Source: Protula sp. h YS-2021
Taxonomy: Eukaryota > Annelida > Polychaeta > Sabellida > Serpulidae
Length of the DNA stretch: 64,000 nt
Direction: 5' to 3'
Assembly: GCA_949752745.1 (NCBI GenBank)
Contig: OX457033.1
Span: 13,136,448 to 13,200,447 of the forward strand
The notes beneath the pieces were generated by a model, which had not been told where the DNA came from, did no database searches, and was given only the letters and a program-made list of their open reading frames with translations. Below, in pieces: positions 50,734 to 61,636 of the stretch; the first letter of the stretch is position 1; each line of letters begins with the position of its first letter. Made by a program: the position numbers and the translations under genes.

Positions 50734-53700
50734 GTAAAGATGTTAACATCTAAGTGTAATATCGGTCAATATCTGGCTGATCAGACATCTATTTAGCTTA
50801 CTCGATTTCGGTTCCATAAAAATGGTGTTTCATAAAAATATTAATGAGATTCTGACGCATGTACGATCTGTGGATCACTGGCATTTTGTTTTGGAATTAG
50901 CAAAATAGAAGTTCTGAATTCAGCCCTGAGTTTGGTCCCAAGCGAGTGTTTCTCGATATACAAAGCCCTGGTGGTATCTTCAGGTTCACCTGTTGTGGTA
51001 CAGTTTGCAAGTTTTTAATGTTGTTTACCCGATGGTTACGTGTGAATGATCGATAAGCCGGCTGGCAGCTTTAACATCGGGCTCCTTGCGGGAAACTTTC
51101 GAGCCAAGGAACATTCAAGTTGAACAACATATCGTAATTGGTTAAACCATTTGTTCAACCAGCTGTAGAAGATTTTTATGACCTGAATGTAGATTGTCAT
51201 GACCTTTTGAAAAGAATGTCACAGTGAATTGCGTAGCTGCTAGTTTAAAATAACTGAGAATAGGTGGTTCAGCGCTGTTTTCACATTAAAAGAAGCATTT
51301 ACGTTTAACAATTTCGATGTACTGTTAAATTCCTTGTTTTTTCTCCTGGTAACCCTTAGTGACTGACTGTGTAGTCAGTCACCATTGCGTGCATTAACAC
51401 AGGTGTAAGTGTGGGGTTGTTCTGAGTCCTGCCCAGAGTAATTCGGTATAAGAGCCAAATCACACTTTGGATGGTCCGAATCAAATGCGCAAAATTCTGC
51501 GTTTCGAATACAAACTAAATGGGTAAAAAAATGATAGATTTTCCCTAAATGTCAAATTTCTCTAACACCAAAGAGCAATCGTGTTTTTAACAATTCGTAT
51601 GTCATTTTAAAAATTCATTAAAAGTTTTAGCAAATAGTTTCAATTTCTGTTCTGAGTATGAGTTGTTTTTGCCATATTTCTTGTATGTTTTTCTACTTTT
51701 TTTCATTTTTACCGGGTTTCCTGGCAGTCGAAGTTCAAAATTCTTGCACATTTTATTCGAAACACCAAAAGTGTGATTTGGCTTATACTTGAATTAGATT
51801 AAGCTTGATAACCAAGAGAAGCGGGTCATTTAGAGAACGGGCAGTTTGGCTTCAAAATTAGGTGGCTCCCATCTTCAGGGTTCATAGCGAACCTTGAAAT
51901 CCTGGAAAATCCTGAAATTCGGCAAAATCATTCAAGAATCATGGAAAGTCCTGGAATGTGACAAAAAAAAAAATCCTTGAAAATCCGTAATGGAATTCGT
52001 AATTAAGTTTTTCAAATTATGAAATATACCTATTTTTCTTGTGTGTATGATTTAAAAATATAATGTACACATAGATAATCGAATTTCTTGGTTTAGAAGT
52101 ACAAATAAACGACATTCTTGAATTTAAAATGTTTTTAAAGTTCTTGAAAAAATCCTTTAAAATCCTGGAATTTCATTTTAAAATATCCTTGAAAATCCTG
52201 GAATTTCATCTGCAAATATCCTTGAAAATCCTGGTATTTTACCTCCAAATGTCCTTGAAAATCCTGGAATTTGACGTCTGGTTTTCACTATGGACCCTGC
52301 TCTTGCTCCAGCGGACCCTTTCAGCCTAGGATAGAAAGGATATCACTGGAAAGCAAGAATCATCTAGGACTACCGCCTGTCAAAAAAAAAAAAAAAAAAA
52401 AAACTGCCACAGCTTCACGTACCTGTAAAGAGCTTAAACGTCAGCTCTTTTCCAGAAAATTTGATGTGGCTACAGATTTTTGTAACAACGTTTTTTTTAA
52501 TGACTAAATGGTTTTTAAATTGGTTAGATTAAACCCCGTAACATGACTCTTGTTTGTTTTATGTGAAATGTAAACGTGAGTGGGTAAAGATGCACTTTCA
52601 TTGTCCTTAAACTGCGGGAATGGCTAGTGGGTTTATCTGAGCATCCCGTTATATAACTGAAATATTTATTTTCAGGCTAAAGTCAAAGCTAAGGATTTGA
52701 AGGGCAAGAAGAAAGAGGAGCTGTTGAAGCAGCTTGACGAGCTCAAGACTGTAAGTTCATAAATATGTCATCTATTTGAATGGAAAATCAAATTAATATG
52801 CGTTTTTGCTCTGGCCAGGGGGGCAGTTTCTGGATAATAAATGAGCTGGTCGTTTTGTGATGGGTGAAAAATCTCACGGAAAAGGTCATACCCGGCTTTA
52901 TAGTTTTTGCATACGAGGAATGACTTAATCCAAAACACGAACATGCGTATATACTTGCGTTGTCAATATGCTTAATCATGACCATGGTCGTTAAAAAGTA
53001 ACTGAGTTCTGAGTAATAAAAAACCTTAGACTCCGTTTATCAATTTAAAGAGACAACCCAGATGAGAAAATATGCTATACATAACACAACAATGAGCGGT
53101 GTTTGAAGTCGAAGGCGAGTTTCCTCTTGGAACTTAATCGGTAAAATTCGGTGCTAGTAACATCGATTGTCAGCATGCAATGTACATTGTTTTGCAGGAG
53201 TTGGCCTCTCTTCGAGTAGCTAAAGTGACCGCGGGTGCCCCGTCAAAGCTGTCCAAAATGTAAGTACAGAAACGTGGATGTATTCTTAAAGGAAAGTGAA
53301 ATTTGCAAATGTAATTGTTTAATATTGGAACAAATACATATTGAGAGTTTAACTTCTTCAGATAAGTTGTCTGTGAAGCACGCTTTTACTAACAGTGGTT
53401 TCTGTACGAGGGAAAGTGATACCTTTTCAATTACAGTTCACTGTAACACATGTACTTCAGTTATAGTGGGACTAGTGCAGGTCAGTTGATCAATTAGATG
53501 TCGAAAGTTACTTAAAAACTGCGCAAAACATACAACTTACATAGCTTTCCAGTTCATTTGTAAATCGCAACTTATCATTTTTGCCTTAAATAGATGCATG
53601 GTGCGTAAATCAATTGCCCGTGTCTGGACCGTTATCAATCAAACGCAGAAGGAAAACTTGCGTAAATATTACCGAAGTAAGAAGTATATTCCTAAGGATT

Positions 53701-54203
53701 TGCGCAAGAAAAAGACCCGCGCCATGCGAAGAGCCCTGACCAAGAAAGAGAAGTGAGCATACTCAATTTGATGGAAATAACACCGCGAACGTTAATAAAG
53801 TTCTAATGCATTACATGGAAAGAGGGCTCTTAATATTTCAAGGCAGTGTGTACTTCTGTAAACAGAAAAAAAAAACTTATTGAACGATGGGTGATTACTT
53901 TGTAAAACTGCGTATTAGCCTTAAAGAACAGGTTAGAAACCGTCATGACATCCTAAAGTTTGTCTTAACACTGTGCATATGATGACATGTTCATAAACTG
54001 GATTGAAATGCTGAGGCGTTTCGTGGCAGTTGATCGATAGGCCTGATGCACGTTGTGATCAGTAGAAATGTTTTTAGTTTTGGGACTTTAGCTGTTTTTT
54101 ATTATTTTACGTATTTTTTTCTGTTTTTAGGTCTATAAAGACAGCGAAAGAATTGGCGAAGAAGAGAAACTGGCCACTAAGAAAATTTGCTGTCAAAGCT
54201 TAG
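50731..54203 (+). CDS. RPL35: 60S ribosomal protein L35
   Basis: uL29-family protein of the large ribosomal subunit, near the exit tunnel. Exons: 50731-50733 (ATG only, provisional), 52676-52750, 53198-53259, 53594-53752 and 54131-54203 (TAG). All junctions are in phase and give 123 residues, the size usual for animals. Blocks: [20 protein letters not shown] (2-21), [20 protein letters not shown] (27-46), [20 protein letters not shown] (49-68), [18 protein letters not shown] (about 82-99) and [10 protein letters not shown] at the end. Near residue 48 it has ICMV where I recall IRVV in vertebrates. Only exon 1 is uncertain; exons 2-5 are firm. AATAAA signals follow at 54227 and 54263. The last intron hosts a box C/D snoRNA candidate. 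Confidence 0.93.
51876..52299. mobile_element. hAT-like MITE in RPL35 intron 1
   Basis: The left end CAGGGTTCATAGCGAA and right end TTCACTATGGACCCTG are inverted repeats (16 bp, two mismatches). The interior has five to six copies of a TCCTTGAAAATCCTGGAATTT-like unit, some forming a 30-bp tandem array (52140-52270). I could not find a convincing 8-bp target duplication. The open frame at 52129-52329 is repeat-derived. Confidence 0.68.
53973..54051 (+). ncRNA. Box C/D snoRNA candidate in RPL35 last intron
   Basis: 79 nt with a terminal stem GTGCA (53973-53977) / TGCAC (54047-54051). Box C is ATGATGA (53979-53985) and box D is CTGA (54043-54046). Internal box D' is CTGA (54011-54014), followed by a plausible C' (TTGATCG, about 54031). 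The guide before box D is about GTTGATCGATAGGC and the guide before D' about TGGATTGAAATG. Ribosomal protein introns are the classic hosts of such RNAs, which direct 2'-O-methylation of rRNA. The intron spans 53753-54130 and places box D about 80 nt upstream of the acceptor, a favourable distance for intron-encoded snoRNAs. The target is not verified. Confidence 0.65.
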
Positions 54204-54226
54204 ACATTTAAAAACTCTAGTTAAAA

Positions 54227-54268
54227 AATAAAGAAATAACGCTGCAGTTGTGACGCTTACCAAATAAA
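54227..54268 (+). promoter_or_regulatory. RPL35: RPL35 polyadenylation signals
   Basis: AATAAA at 54227-54232 and again at 54263-54268, 24 and 60 nt after the stop codon. This short 3' UTR is usual for a ribosomal protein mRNA. Confidence 0.7.
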
Positions 54269-54299
54269 ATTTGTCGCCTCAGTGGATTTGTGGTTTTCA

Positions 54300-55770
54300 T
54301 TTCATATCTGCATGAATTTTTGACATCGTTGGTTTACAAAGGACATGTTGGCTGTCGTTCACGGTACAGAGGGAAACTGTCTGTAGTTGTGTCTACTTGA
54401 TCGTGTTAGACAGTAAGTTGAGTGACTTAATTCAAAATGGCTTAAATTTCCCCAGTTTAAAGTTTTTTTTTTTTTTTTTTTTTTGGCTTTGCGTGCTGCT
54501 CAGTTAAGGGTTGAGTCCTGATTTTTTTTTTTTTGTATTTTTGAAAATACACACAGACATCTATGTCAGTGAGAAAACCAAGGCTTAGGGCCAGTAATTT
54601 TGTCGGAATTTTTCAGTTTCGGTCTCACTTTTGGTAAAGTTTTCGACCCGAGATTTTTTCAGGCGCGAAGTCTTCTTGGAAGGCACTTGATCCTGTCGTT
54701 TTTACTCTACATCCTCAATCCTCTTGTCATTTTGATCGTTGGTTTCGTACAAAAGGATTAGAAAAGGGACGTTGCATGTTATTACTGGGCTACAGGTGAC
54801 CATCAAACTGTGCCCACATGCCTTTAGACATTGCAGTTGTAGAACTGGAGCACCAATATTTTTCCAAAGGCCTAATTCTCTTCAACTTTCCAGAAGGATC
54901 TCACTTGGCTCATAGACAGGAATTATTTGTTGAATACACTAAACTGTACGCACTTAGAATAGAAGGAAGGAAAAAAAGATTTTTTTTAGGGGGAGGGGGC
55001 GAATCGTTGGGAACAAGCAAAGAAATTCAACGTTGTTATATGCCTTTACACTTTATTGTACTTCAGCATGTAATAACTTGAGATGCCATCCACATAAATG
55101 AGTAAAATATTCTACAGCATGCATTACCTCCCGCACCTTTTAGAACAACAGGCTCTAAGTTCGAATAGAAATACGAGAGATAGTGTCCCAAAAGACCGGT
55201 TTATCATCGGTAGGTTTTTGCCACAACAAGGCTTAATTCATTACCATACTAACATTAAGGTAACTGACAAACCGCAGGAGAAGAACCCTACCACAACTCC
55301 TACCACTAACGAAGAAAACTCTTTACCGTTACGTGTGCACAGCCCACGACTTGAAATTACCCTGCGACATTTTATCTACAACGATTCTTGCTTTGTCTCT
55401 AATATTGCCATAAACCTACAGAGAATATTAACTAAATAAATGCGTAAATACTGCTCAAACATGCACATCCTTCACAGTGATAGATCCTAAAAGGCATATG
55501 CATGTTATTTGTATAGCTAAAGGTCAAACATTCGGTCTACCTACTGTATAGACAGATCTAGTGAGTATTGGGAGTCAGTGTCAGAAAGAATGACGTATAC
55601 AGGTGACAAACAACGCCGTGTGATATAATGCTGGTCGCCCATTGGTGTGATGTTTTGTAGTTCATAACTTAATTTTTCCTGCAAACATGTGTCTTAAGCA
55701 GTTTTGCTGAAAATATAATTTTTTTTTTTCACTATCGTGTGTACTGTTAATGAACATACTCGTCACATTA
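54300..55770. other. Intergenic region, RPL35 to C12orf57 homologue
   Basis: T-runs at about 54463-54484 and 54521-54534, then AT-rich DNA. A 113-codon frame at 55098-55439 is open but has no recognised motif and no splice or promoter support, so I do not call it a gene. Confidence 0.5.
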
Positions 55771-55774
55771 CAGT

Positions 55775-55780
55775 TTTATT
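55775..55780 (-). promoter_or_regulatory. Polyadenylation signal of the C12orf57 homologue
   Basis: TTTATT on the + strand, that is AATAAA on the - strand, about 200 nt after the stop codon. Confidence 0.5.
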
Positions 55781-55977
55781 TTCACTCAGTAAAAAACAGG
55801 ATGTTCGCATTTCACGTATTACATGGTAGGTTATCCGCCCCCAGGTTTTACATTTCTAACCGTACATAATACGTTAAAATGTTCTCTGAAATGAACTTTA
55901 CATGCATTGCACACCTCCCAATATACTTTCTGGTGGTCTGAATCAGACTAAAGACTGAAAACAACCGGAAGTTCATG

Positions 55978-56495
55978 TCATGACTGCGCAGAAACCGGCA
56001 CCGGAATATGCGGTATAACAATCGATCGCAGTTCTTCGTTTAGCTTTTGAATTTCACCGTCTTGTTTCTCATAGCTTTTGACGGCTTGGGTGAAGCGAAT
56101 GAGCCCTGGAAACAAGGAACAAGCCACATTTGACAATTACGTTCACAAATACCCCTCATAAGAAAATACTACTTCTGTAGTCACCCAGAGTTACTCAGCA
56201 GATTTAGTGGCATACCTCAGCCTCTCACGCGCAAGAAGATAAATATTCGAAAACTGCATAGTAGTTCTGAAAAAAAAAAAAGAAAACAAACTTATTGTTT
56301 TCTGATCTGCCCACGAACCTTCGCCATCTCCTTTGAAGCCATACTGCGCAATGACTTCCATCTGAATCTGCGCGGTCAGCGGAAATACGAGCTGCATGTT
56401 TTTCAGCATATCATTACCAGCATCATCGCGTGCTTGTTGAAGCCTTGCTTGGCTTTCTCCTGACTTCAGAGTGCGCAATACTTCTCTCAGTGCAT
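55978..56495 (-). CDS. C12orf57: Protein C10 (C12orf57 homologue), last two exons
   Basis: A small conserved animal protein of poorly known function (human C12orf57, about 126 residues, linked to brain development). Two exons are seen: 56495-56319 and 56105-55978 (TGA), joined in phase 1 across GAAG|GTTCGT and TTTCCAG|GG. Conserved blocks in order: RLQQARDDAGNDMLKNMQ, FPLTAQIQMEVIAQYGFKGD (ending just before GEG), then LIRFTQAVKSYEKQDGEIQK and SIVIPHIPVPV. About 101 residues are visible. The first exon, with 10-25 residues, is missing and should lie above 56497. An in-frame ATG at 56523 would bypass the acceptor TTGGGTACAG, but its residues do not look like the family start. Confidence 0.88.
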
Positions 56496-59167
56496 CTGTA
56501 CCCAAACATGCAAAGCATTTCACCGTTATAGTACTTCACAAATTTCTTTTTTTCAGTAACTGTGCATTACACAACTCGTAATATAAACATGAGCTTATAT
56601 CATTCTGAACCGCCAGCAAGCAATCACGAAGTGTGATTTGTCTTATTCCTGGCATTCGATTATGCTGTTATGCAAAAATTTGTCGAAATCCTTTCTACAA
56701 CTGGAGTTCGTTTGAAAAGGAAATCGGTTCTGGTTACGAAAAACAATTCTGACATAACTTACGATTGCAGTCAGAACAAAATATTTGGTGGCACATGGCG
56801 AAAAATATACAGAATACCGAAAAATAATGATAGAAATTTTGTTTCATATTTGAATTTTATATTTTTAATAGGAATCTGTATTCTTAAGTGTTGTATCCTT
56901 AAAATATGATTACAGTGAGAACAGCAATTGGAACCTGAGTTCGTTTGGACTTTGAAATGATTAGTCGAACCAAAATTTTGCCCATGACTTAACTGAAATG
57001 CATTACAGTATTTCCAAACGAATGCAAGGCTAATAAATACTTGTAAAACTAAGATATCGTAACTGACACAAAATTATGGGTTTATATATACATATATATA
57101 TATACCTGAGATATAAAACTAAAACTGGGAATTACTCGGAACAAATAGGTACCACTAACATAGGAGGTTCAGGTAAACATTGTTAATACAAAACATAACA
57201 CATTCCGCTTCAATTCCTTGCTATTGAATGCTTGTACAGGTCAACTACGCTCGCTTTGAGGCACCGCTGTGGCGATTATGTGCAAAATTAAGCGACCCAC
57301 TCGGAACAAAGCGTTGGCTTAAGGCCCTCAAAGTACTAGGTGAACAAAACACAATTTCTGAGTTACTTTCCTTCCTAAAAAAAAAAAGAATATTGGCAAT
57401 ACAGCCCATTATATTAATGTCATGAATAAAATTTCCCACATTCCCATAAAGTTTTGACTTCTTATAGATACATCAACGTTTATTGCTTTTTTCTACTTGT
57501 TGCGTTGTTTTTCCCCACTAGAATCCTGCGAGTTTCCTCTACCGAGCATGCGAACCCGAAACCGTGAATCGGCTTATTTTGCAACAACTTGTATTGTTTG
57601 GCTGCACATGCGTTACATAACAAAACACTCAGCGGCACTACTTTGGTTTTCACTCCTTAGGTATTTATGTTCTACCAGTAAATGTTACCATGGTCCGAGA
57701 TATATCACAAGCGGATTCGCACTTCGAGTTTTGCCGAAAAGTTTTTTAATGCTACGATCGAATTCGGCTTGGATAATAATATAAAAAAAACGATAGAAAA
57801 AAAATGCCAAAAATCAACAAAATATCATTTTGCCTGAAACATATTCACAACTTTGCTATTAAAGGGGATGGGTAATATGAGTTATGTAAAGTAAGTTTTA
57901 AAAGATGACATGGCCTTGGATCAAAATCATTTCCTGGTAGAAAGTAAACACGCGAAGAGTAAAAACTGGACAGCCAATAAATAAAACTCATTGTTGTAAA
58001 ATTATCACAATACGTTGGACCGTTTTGGGGTAAAACATTGCTGTGAAATATCTGTTGGTTTATGCGTAACAAGTGTTTAAAAATGAGCAAAGTACAAGCA
58101 GAAATCTACCAAAACTGGGGAATCCCGCGGTTGCTATTTTCCAATCAGCATAGCAAAAACCCAATCGAAAGACCCATTTTTCTAGTTGTTTCTGTTCTTC
58201 TAAAGGTCCAGTACATCTGATTTTGTGGTTCTTTAAGATCGAGCAAAGTTGTGGTGAGTGTCAGATTTAAAAATGTTACACAGAATGTCCACGAGTATGT
58301 AAAATTAATTGTGGTCTATGGCCAAATTATGGCTTTTTAATTTAAATTTGAAAGTGTGCATGTTGAAGGAAAATTAGAATTTTGATAATTTCCCTCTTTC
58401 CCTCCGTTTCTCTTTTCTTTGTAAATTTAACCCCAAAATTGCAGTCGAACGGAAAACTCCATCAGAAAGATCAGAAAGTACGAACTGGATTACTGAAGGC
58501 CCTTTCTCATCAGATACGGCTCTCTAGAGGTTCTCGAAAAAGTATAGCATATTGAAATACGATAGAATGTCTCGACGTCATTTTTCCTATCCTAGTTAAA
58601 CTTCCGGGATACGTTCAGCGTGTGTGGCGTGACAACATGGCAGCAACAAGGTAGTCCCCGCGTGTTTAATAGCTTTAATAAAAAATAATGACATAACTAA
58701 GTCATTGTTTGAATGCGACTCGCATGATACTGCAAATAATAGCGAAATCGATGTTTCATGTGTAAGAGCCATTTTTCAGTGTGCCGTAATTGATGAATTC
58801 GGATTTCACCGTATGATTTCAGATATCTATCTTATTTGGAACGTATCTACACCATATGTTTTCGTCATTATGACATCCTGTATCTTTTCTTTAGAGACAA
58901 TCAGTGAATGAGAAAGGGCCGCAGAGCAACTCGAGTCATAATCCTCCATTATCGCTCAAGGCAACGCGTTCAATTTACGTAGTTTCAAACTTCTTTTTAT
59001 CGCTGATTGTGCAAAATGCAAAGTATCATGACAAAAAAAACAGGCAACATCTTTGTAACATGTTACCTTTGGCTATTTCAGCACAGAACTGCTGTTTTCC
59101 ACCAGACCCAGCCTGAAACGTCATTATTGGCCAAGATTATTCGCAAGATATTTTAGAAGGGCAGGTG

Positions 59168-59845
59168 TAACAGGATATCTTTGCCCACCCTTCCCCCCGG
59201 ATATGTTGCCCCCCCCCCCCCCCGCCCCGACAAGATATCCTAGGATATCTTGGCCCTCTTTAGGATTTCTTGGCCACCCTTTGGAAGCCAAGTTATCATA
59301 GTATACCTTGGCCCACAGACAATTGAAAAATAAAAAGAATGCCTATTTAAAGATTTTTATTTCTCATTACACTAAAATTTACACTAAATGTGAAAAGCAT
59401 CATATCAAAAGAACATCGACAGAATTGTAATCAAGATGAACGCTGTTTAGGTTGGGTGTGGATTCAAAGATGAGGTCAAATACAATTAAAAACGCTATTC
59501 ATTCGTGAAAGACTACTGCTTTACTGATCACACATACATAAATTAAATATGAAACGGCAATTGACATTTCTTTCAACTATTGGCATGGTGTATGTCATCG
59601 ACAGAACTGCAGTCAACATGAACGCTGTTTAGACAGGATGTGGATTCCAAGATGAGGTCAAATGTAACAAAAAGCTACTCATTCGTAAAAAAACTATTGA
59701 TTGATTGATCACACATACAGCAATCAAACATGAAACAGTAACCGACATCTCTTTCAATTGAAGTTTTCACATGAAATTATTTAAGAGGAGCCAAGATATC
59801 CTAAATGGGGCCAAGATATACGGGGCCAAGATATCCTAGGACCCC
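59168..59845. mobile_element. MITE-like element with GATATC inverted ends
   Basis: Left side: a perfect 22-bp palindrome CAAGATATCCT/AGGATATCTTG (59231-59252) plus further GGATATCTTGGCC phrases. Right side: GGGGCCAAGATATCCTAGG (about 59821-59840). Between them are two tandem copies of a roughly 182-bp unit (starting CATCGACAGAA at about 59414 and 59596) sharing AACGCTGTTTAG and GATGAGGTCAAAT. There is no coding capacity. Confidence 0.65.
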
Positions 59846-59922
59846 GGTTTCTGTTCTAAAAGAAGATTTCGGGTGGAACTCGCTGTTATAAAACAGCTGA
59901 AGTAGTGCAGAAACGACAGTTC

Positions 59923-60320
59923 TAGGCCACCTTGTGACGTCATAATGACGTCATCAATCACGTGACCACCCCCTAGGCGGCGTAACCCTAACCATACTAT
60001 GTGACGAAAGTTCTGGAACACTTATGAAGTCATAATAGGCGGCGTAACCATAGCGAGGACCCACCCCCCCAGGTGGCATAACCCTAACCATAGACCATAC
60101 TATGTGACAAAAATTCTGAAACACCTATGAAGTCATAATAGGCGGTGTAACCATAGTCTAAGAATAGATGTCCTCACCATGGTTAAGCCGCCTATTATGA
60201 CTTCATAGGTGTTCCAGAACTTTCGTCACATAGTATGGTTAGGGTTACTCCGCCTAGGGGGGGGGGGGGGGGGGTTGGTCACGTGATTGATGACGTCATT
60301 ATGCCGTCACAAGTGGCCTA
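59923..60320. mobile_element. Foldback MITE with long inverted repeats
   Basis: Bounded by TA. The left end is GGCCACCTTGTGACGTCATA and the right end its near reverse complement, TATGCCGTCACAAGTGGCC. The arms continue inward for over 100 bp (ATGACGTCATCAATCACGTG, GGCGGCGTAACCCTAACCAT, CATACTATGTGACGAAAG). A third, directly repeated copy of the inner unit lies in the middle (60072-60153). The right arm has a G-run of about 19. It may belong to a TA-targeting superfamily such as Tc1/mariner, but that is only an inference. Confidence 0.8.
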
Positions 60321-60516
60321 TTACTGAGAGGTTTTTGTGGTTTCAAGGTTGAAATTTTATTAAATCACATGTGAATTTCATATCTTCATCACAGGTATTA
60401 TTACAATAATCACAGAAAGTTTCAAAGAAAAAAGAATTCAATAAAAATGACTGGGACAGCCAGTGATTCTGTTCTCACAGCACATTAGCACACTATATAC
60501 ACACTATATATGTATA

Positions 60517-60519
<3 letters not shown>

Positions 60520-60596
<77 letters not shown>
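60520..60596. repeat. (AT)n microsatellite
   Basis: About 38 units, preceded by ACACTATATA/TATAGTGT inverted sequence. Confidence 0.96.
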
Positions 60597-60598
<2 letters not shown>

Positions 60599-60604
60599 AA
60601 CCCC

Positions 60605-60784
60605 CCTGTATATATATATAGGGAGTTGGACAACTCGGTCCATTAGCAACTCGACCCACTACCAACTCAGCCCTTTTTGAACAGCTCGACAGTAGTCTTT
60701 CAAGAATGGGCCGAGTTGTCCAAAAGTTGGACCGAGTCGTCTTTCTCGATGGGTCGAGTCGGTGTGGCCCGAGTTGTCCAAAGA

Positions 60785-60785
<1 letters not shown>
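60605..60785. repeat. AACTCGG hairpin element, copy in a TA tract
   Basis: The left side has GTTGGACAACTCGGTCC and CAACTCGACCCA. The right side has GGCCGAGTTGTCCAAAAG and GGCCCGAGTTGTCCAAAGAC, the reverse complement phrases. TA microsatellites lie on both sides, as if the element had inserted into a single TA tract. Confidence 0.7.

Positions 60786-60846
<61 letters not shown>
60786..60846. repeat. (TA)n microsatellite
   Basis: About 30 TA units directly right of the hairpin element. Confidence 0.96.
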
Positions 60847-60847
<1 letters not shown>

Positions 60848-61514
60848 TAACTATATATACATATAATCTCGTCGTCGACCAATCAAAACACGAATTAAAG
60901 TTGGTCAGGCCAGGAATTTCCCAAGTAATCCAGGTTGATTGCGATAATTTTGTATACTTCGAATAGGAAAAGAAACCAGCAGCTAACCATTGCCCAATTT
61001 ATGGGCAAGCGATAGGCACATGAATGTCATAAATAGTAACAGATAATAAATTATTTCGGACAGTAGTTTCGACAAGTGTACAAAGAAGAGTGCGCTAGCA
61101 TGATATTTCACTTTGTATACCAGTTGACCTCATCGGATTCTGAATGTGTGATTTGGCTTATTAAGCATAGCACCATGAAGTAATGCACACCTTAGAACGT
61201 CTTCAATATCAATTTTGAGTACGGGTTGTTTGTGAAGAAGTGGGGGGGGGGGGGGTGTTGGCGGGGGATAGGAGTGGTTCCTCACATTTCCTTACCAACG
61301 TACAATAAGTTGGATCAAACTTCACTTTGTTTTTCCTTTTACTTTTTGATCCTGCATAATATTTGGTTGACCTAATGAGCCATTTTCTGGAAGAAAGAAC
61401 CGTTATAGAAGTGCTGAAATGTGATAACTCATCATAACTGCATTATGTATTCTAAAAACACTCATGCATATTTTCAGTAGAGGATCTCACATCTCAACAT
61501 ATTTGTTACTGGGG

Positions 61515-61636
61515 TTTGGACAACTCGGCACCTTGCCATCTCGGCACCATTTGGACAACTCGGCACCATTTTTTGGACAAATCGGCAAAACACTTTGGAT
61601 AACTTGCCGAAATGGCAAGGTGCCGAATTGTCCAAA
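61515..61636. repeat. AACTCGG hairpin element, 122-bp copy
   Basis: The ends TTTGGACAACTCGGCACC and GGTGCCGAATTGTCCAAA are inverted repeats. The match extends over about 31 bp (through CTTGCCATCTCGGC / GCCGAAATGGCAAG) with three to four mismatches. The loop contains two more CTCGGCACCATTT phrases. There is no coding capacity. Confidence 0.75.

Noticed and set aside
55098..55439. 113-codon + strand open frame starting MSKIFYSMHYLPHLL
   Set aside because: No recognised motif, no splice sites or promoter, and composition like the flanking non-coding DNA.
58615..58660. Possible first exon on the + strand (ATGGCAGCAACAAG|GTAGTC after ACTTCCGGGAT)
   Set aside because: No downstream exon could be matched to it, so it is noted only as context.
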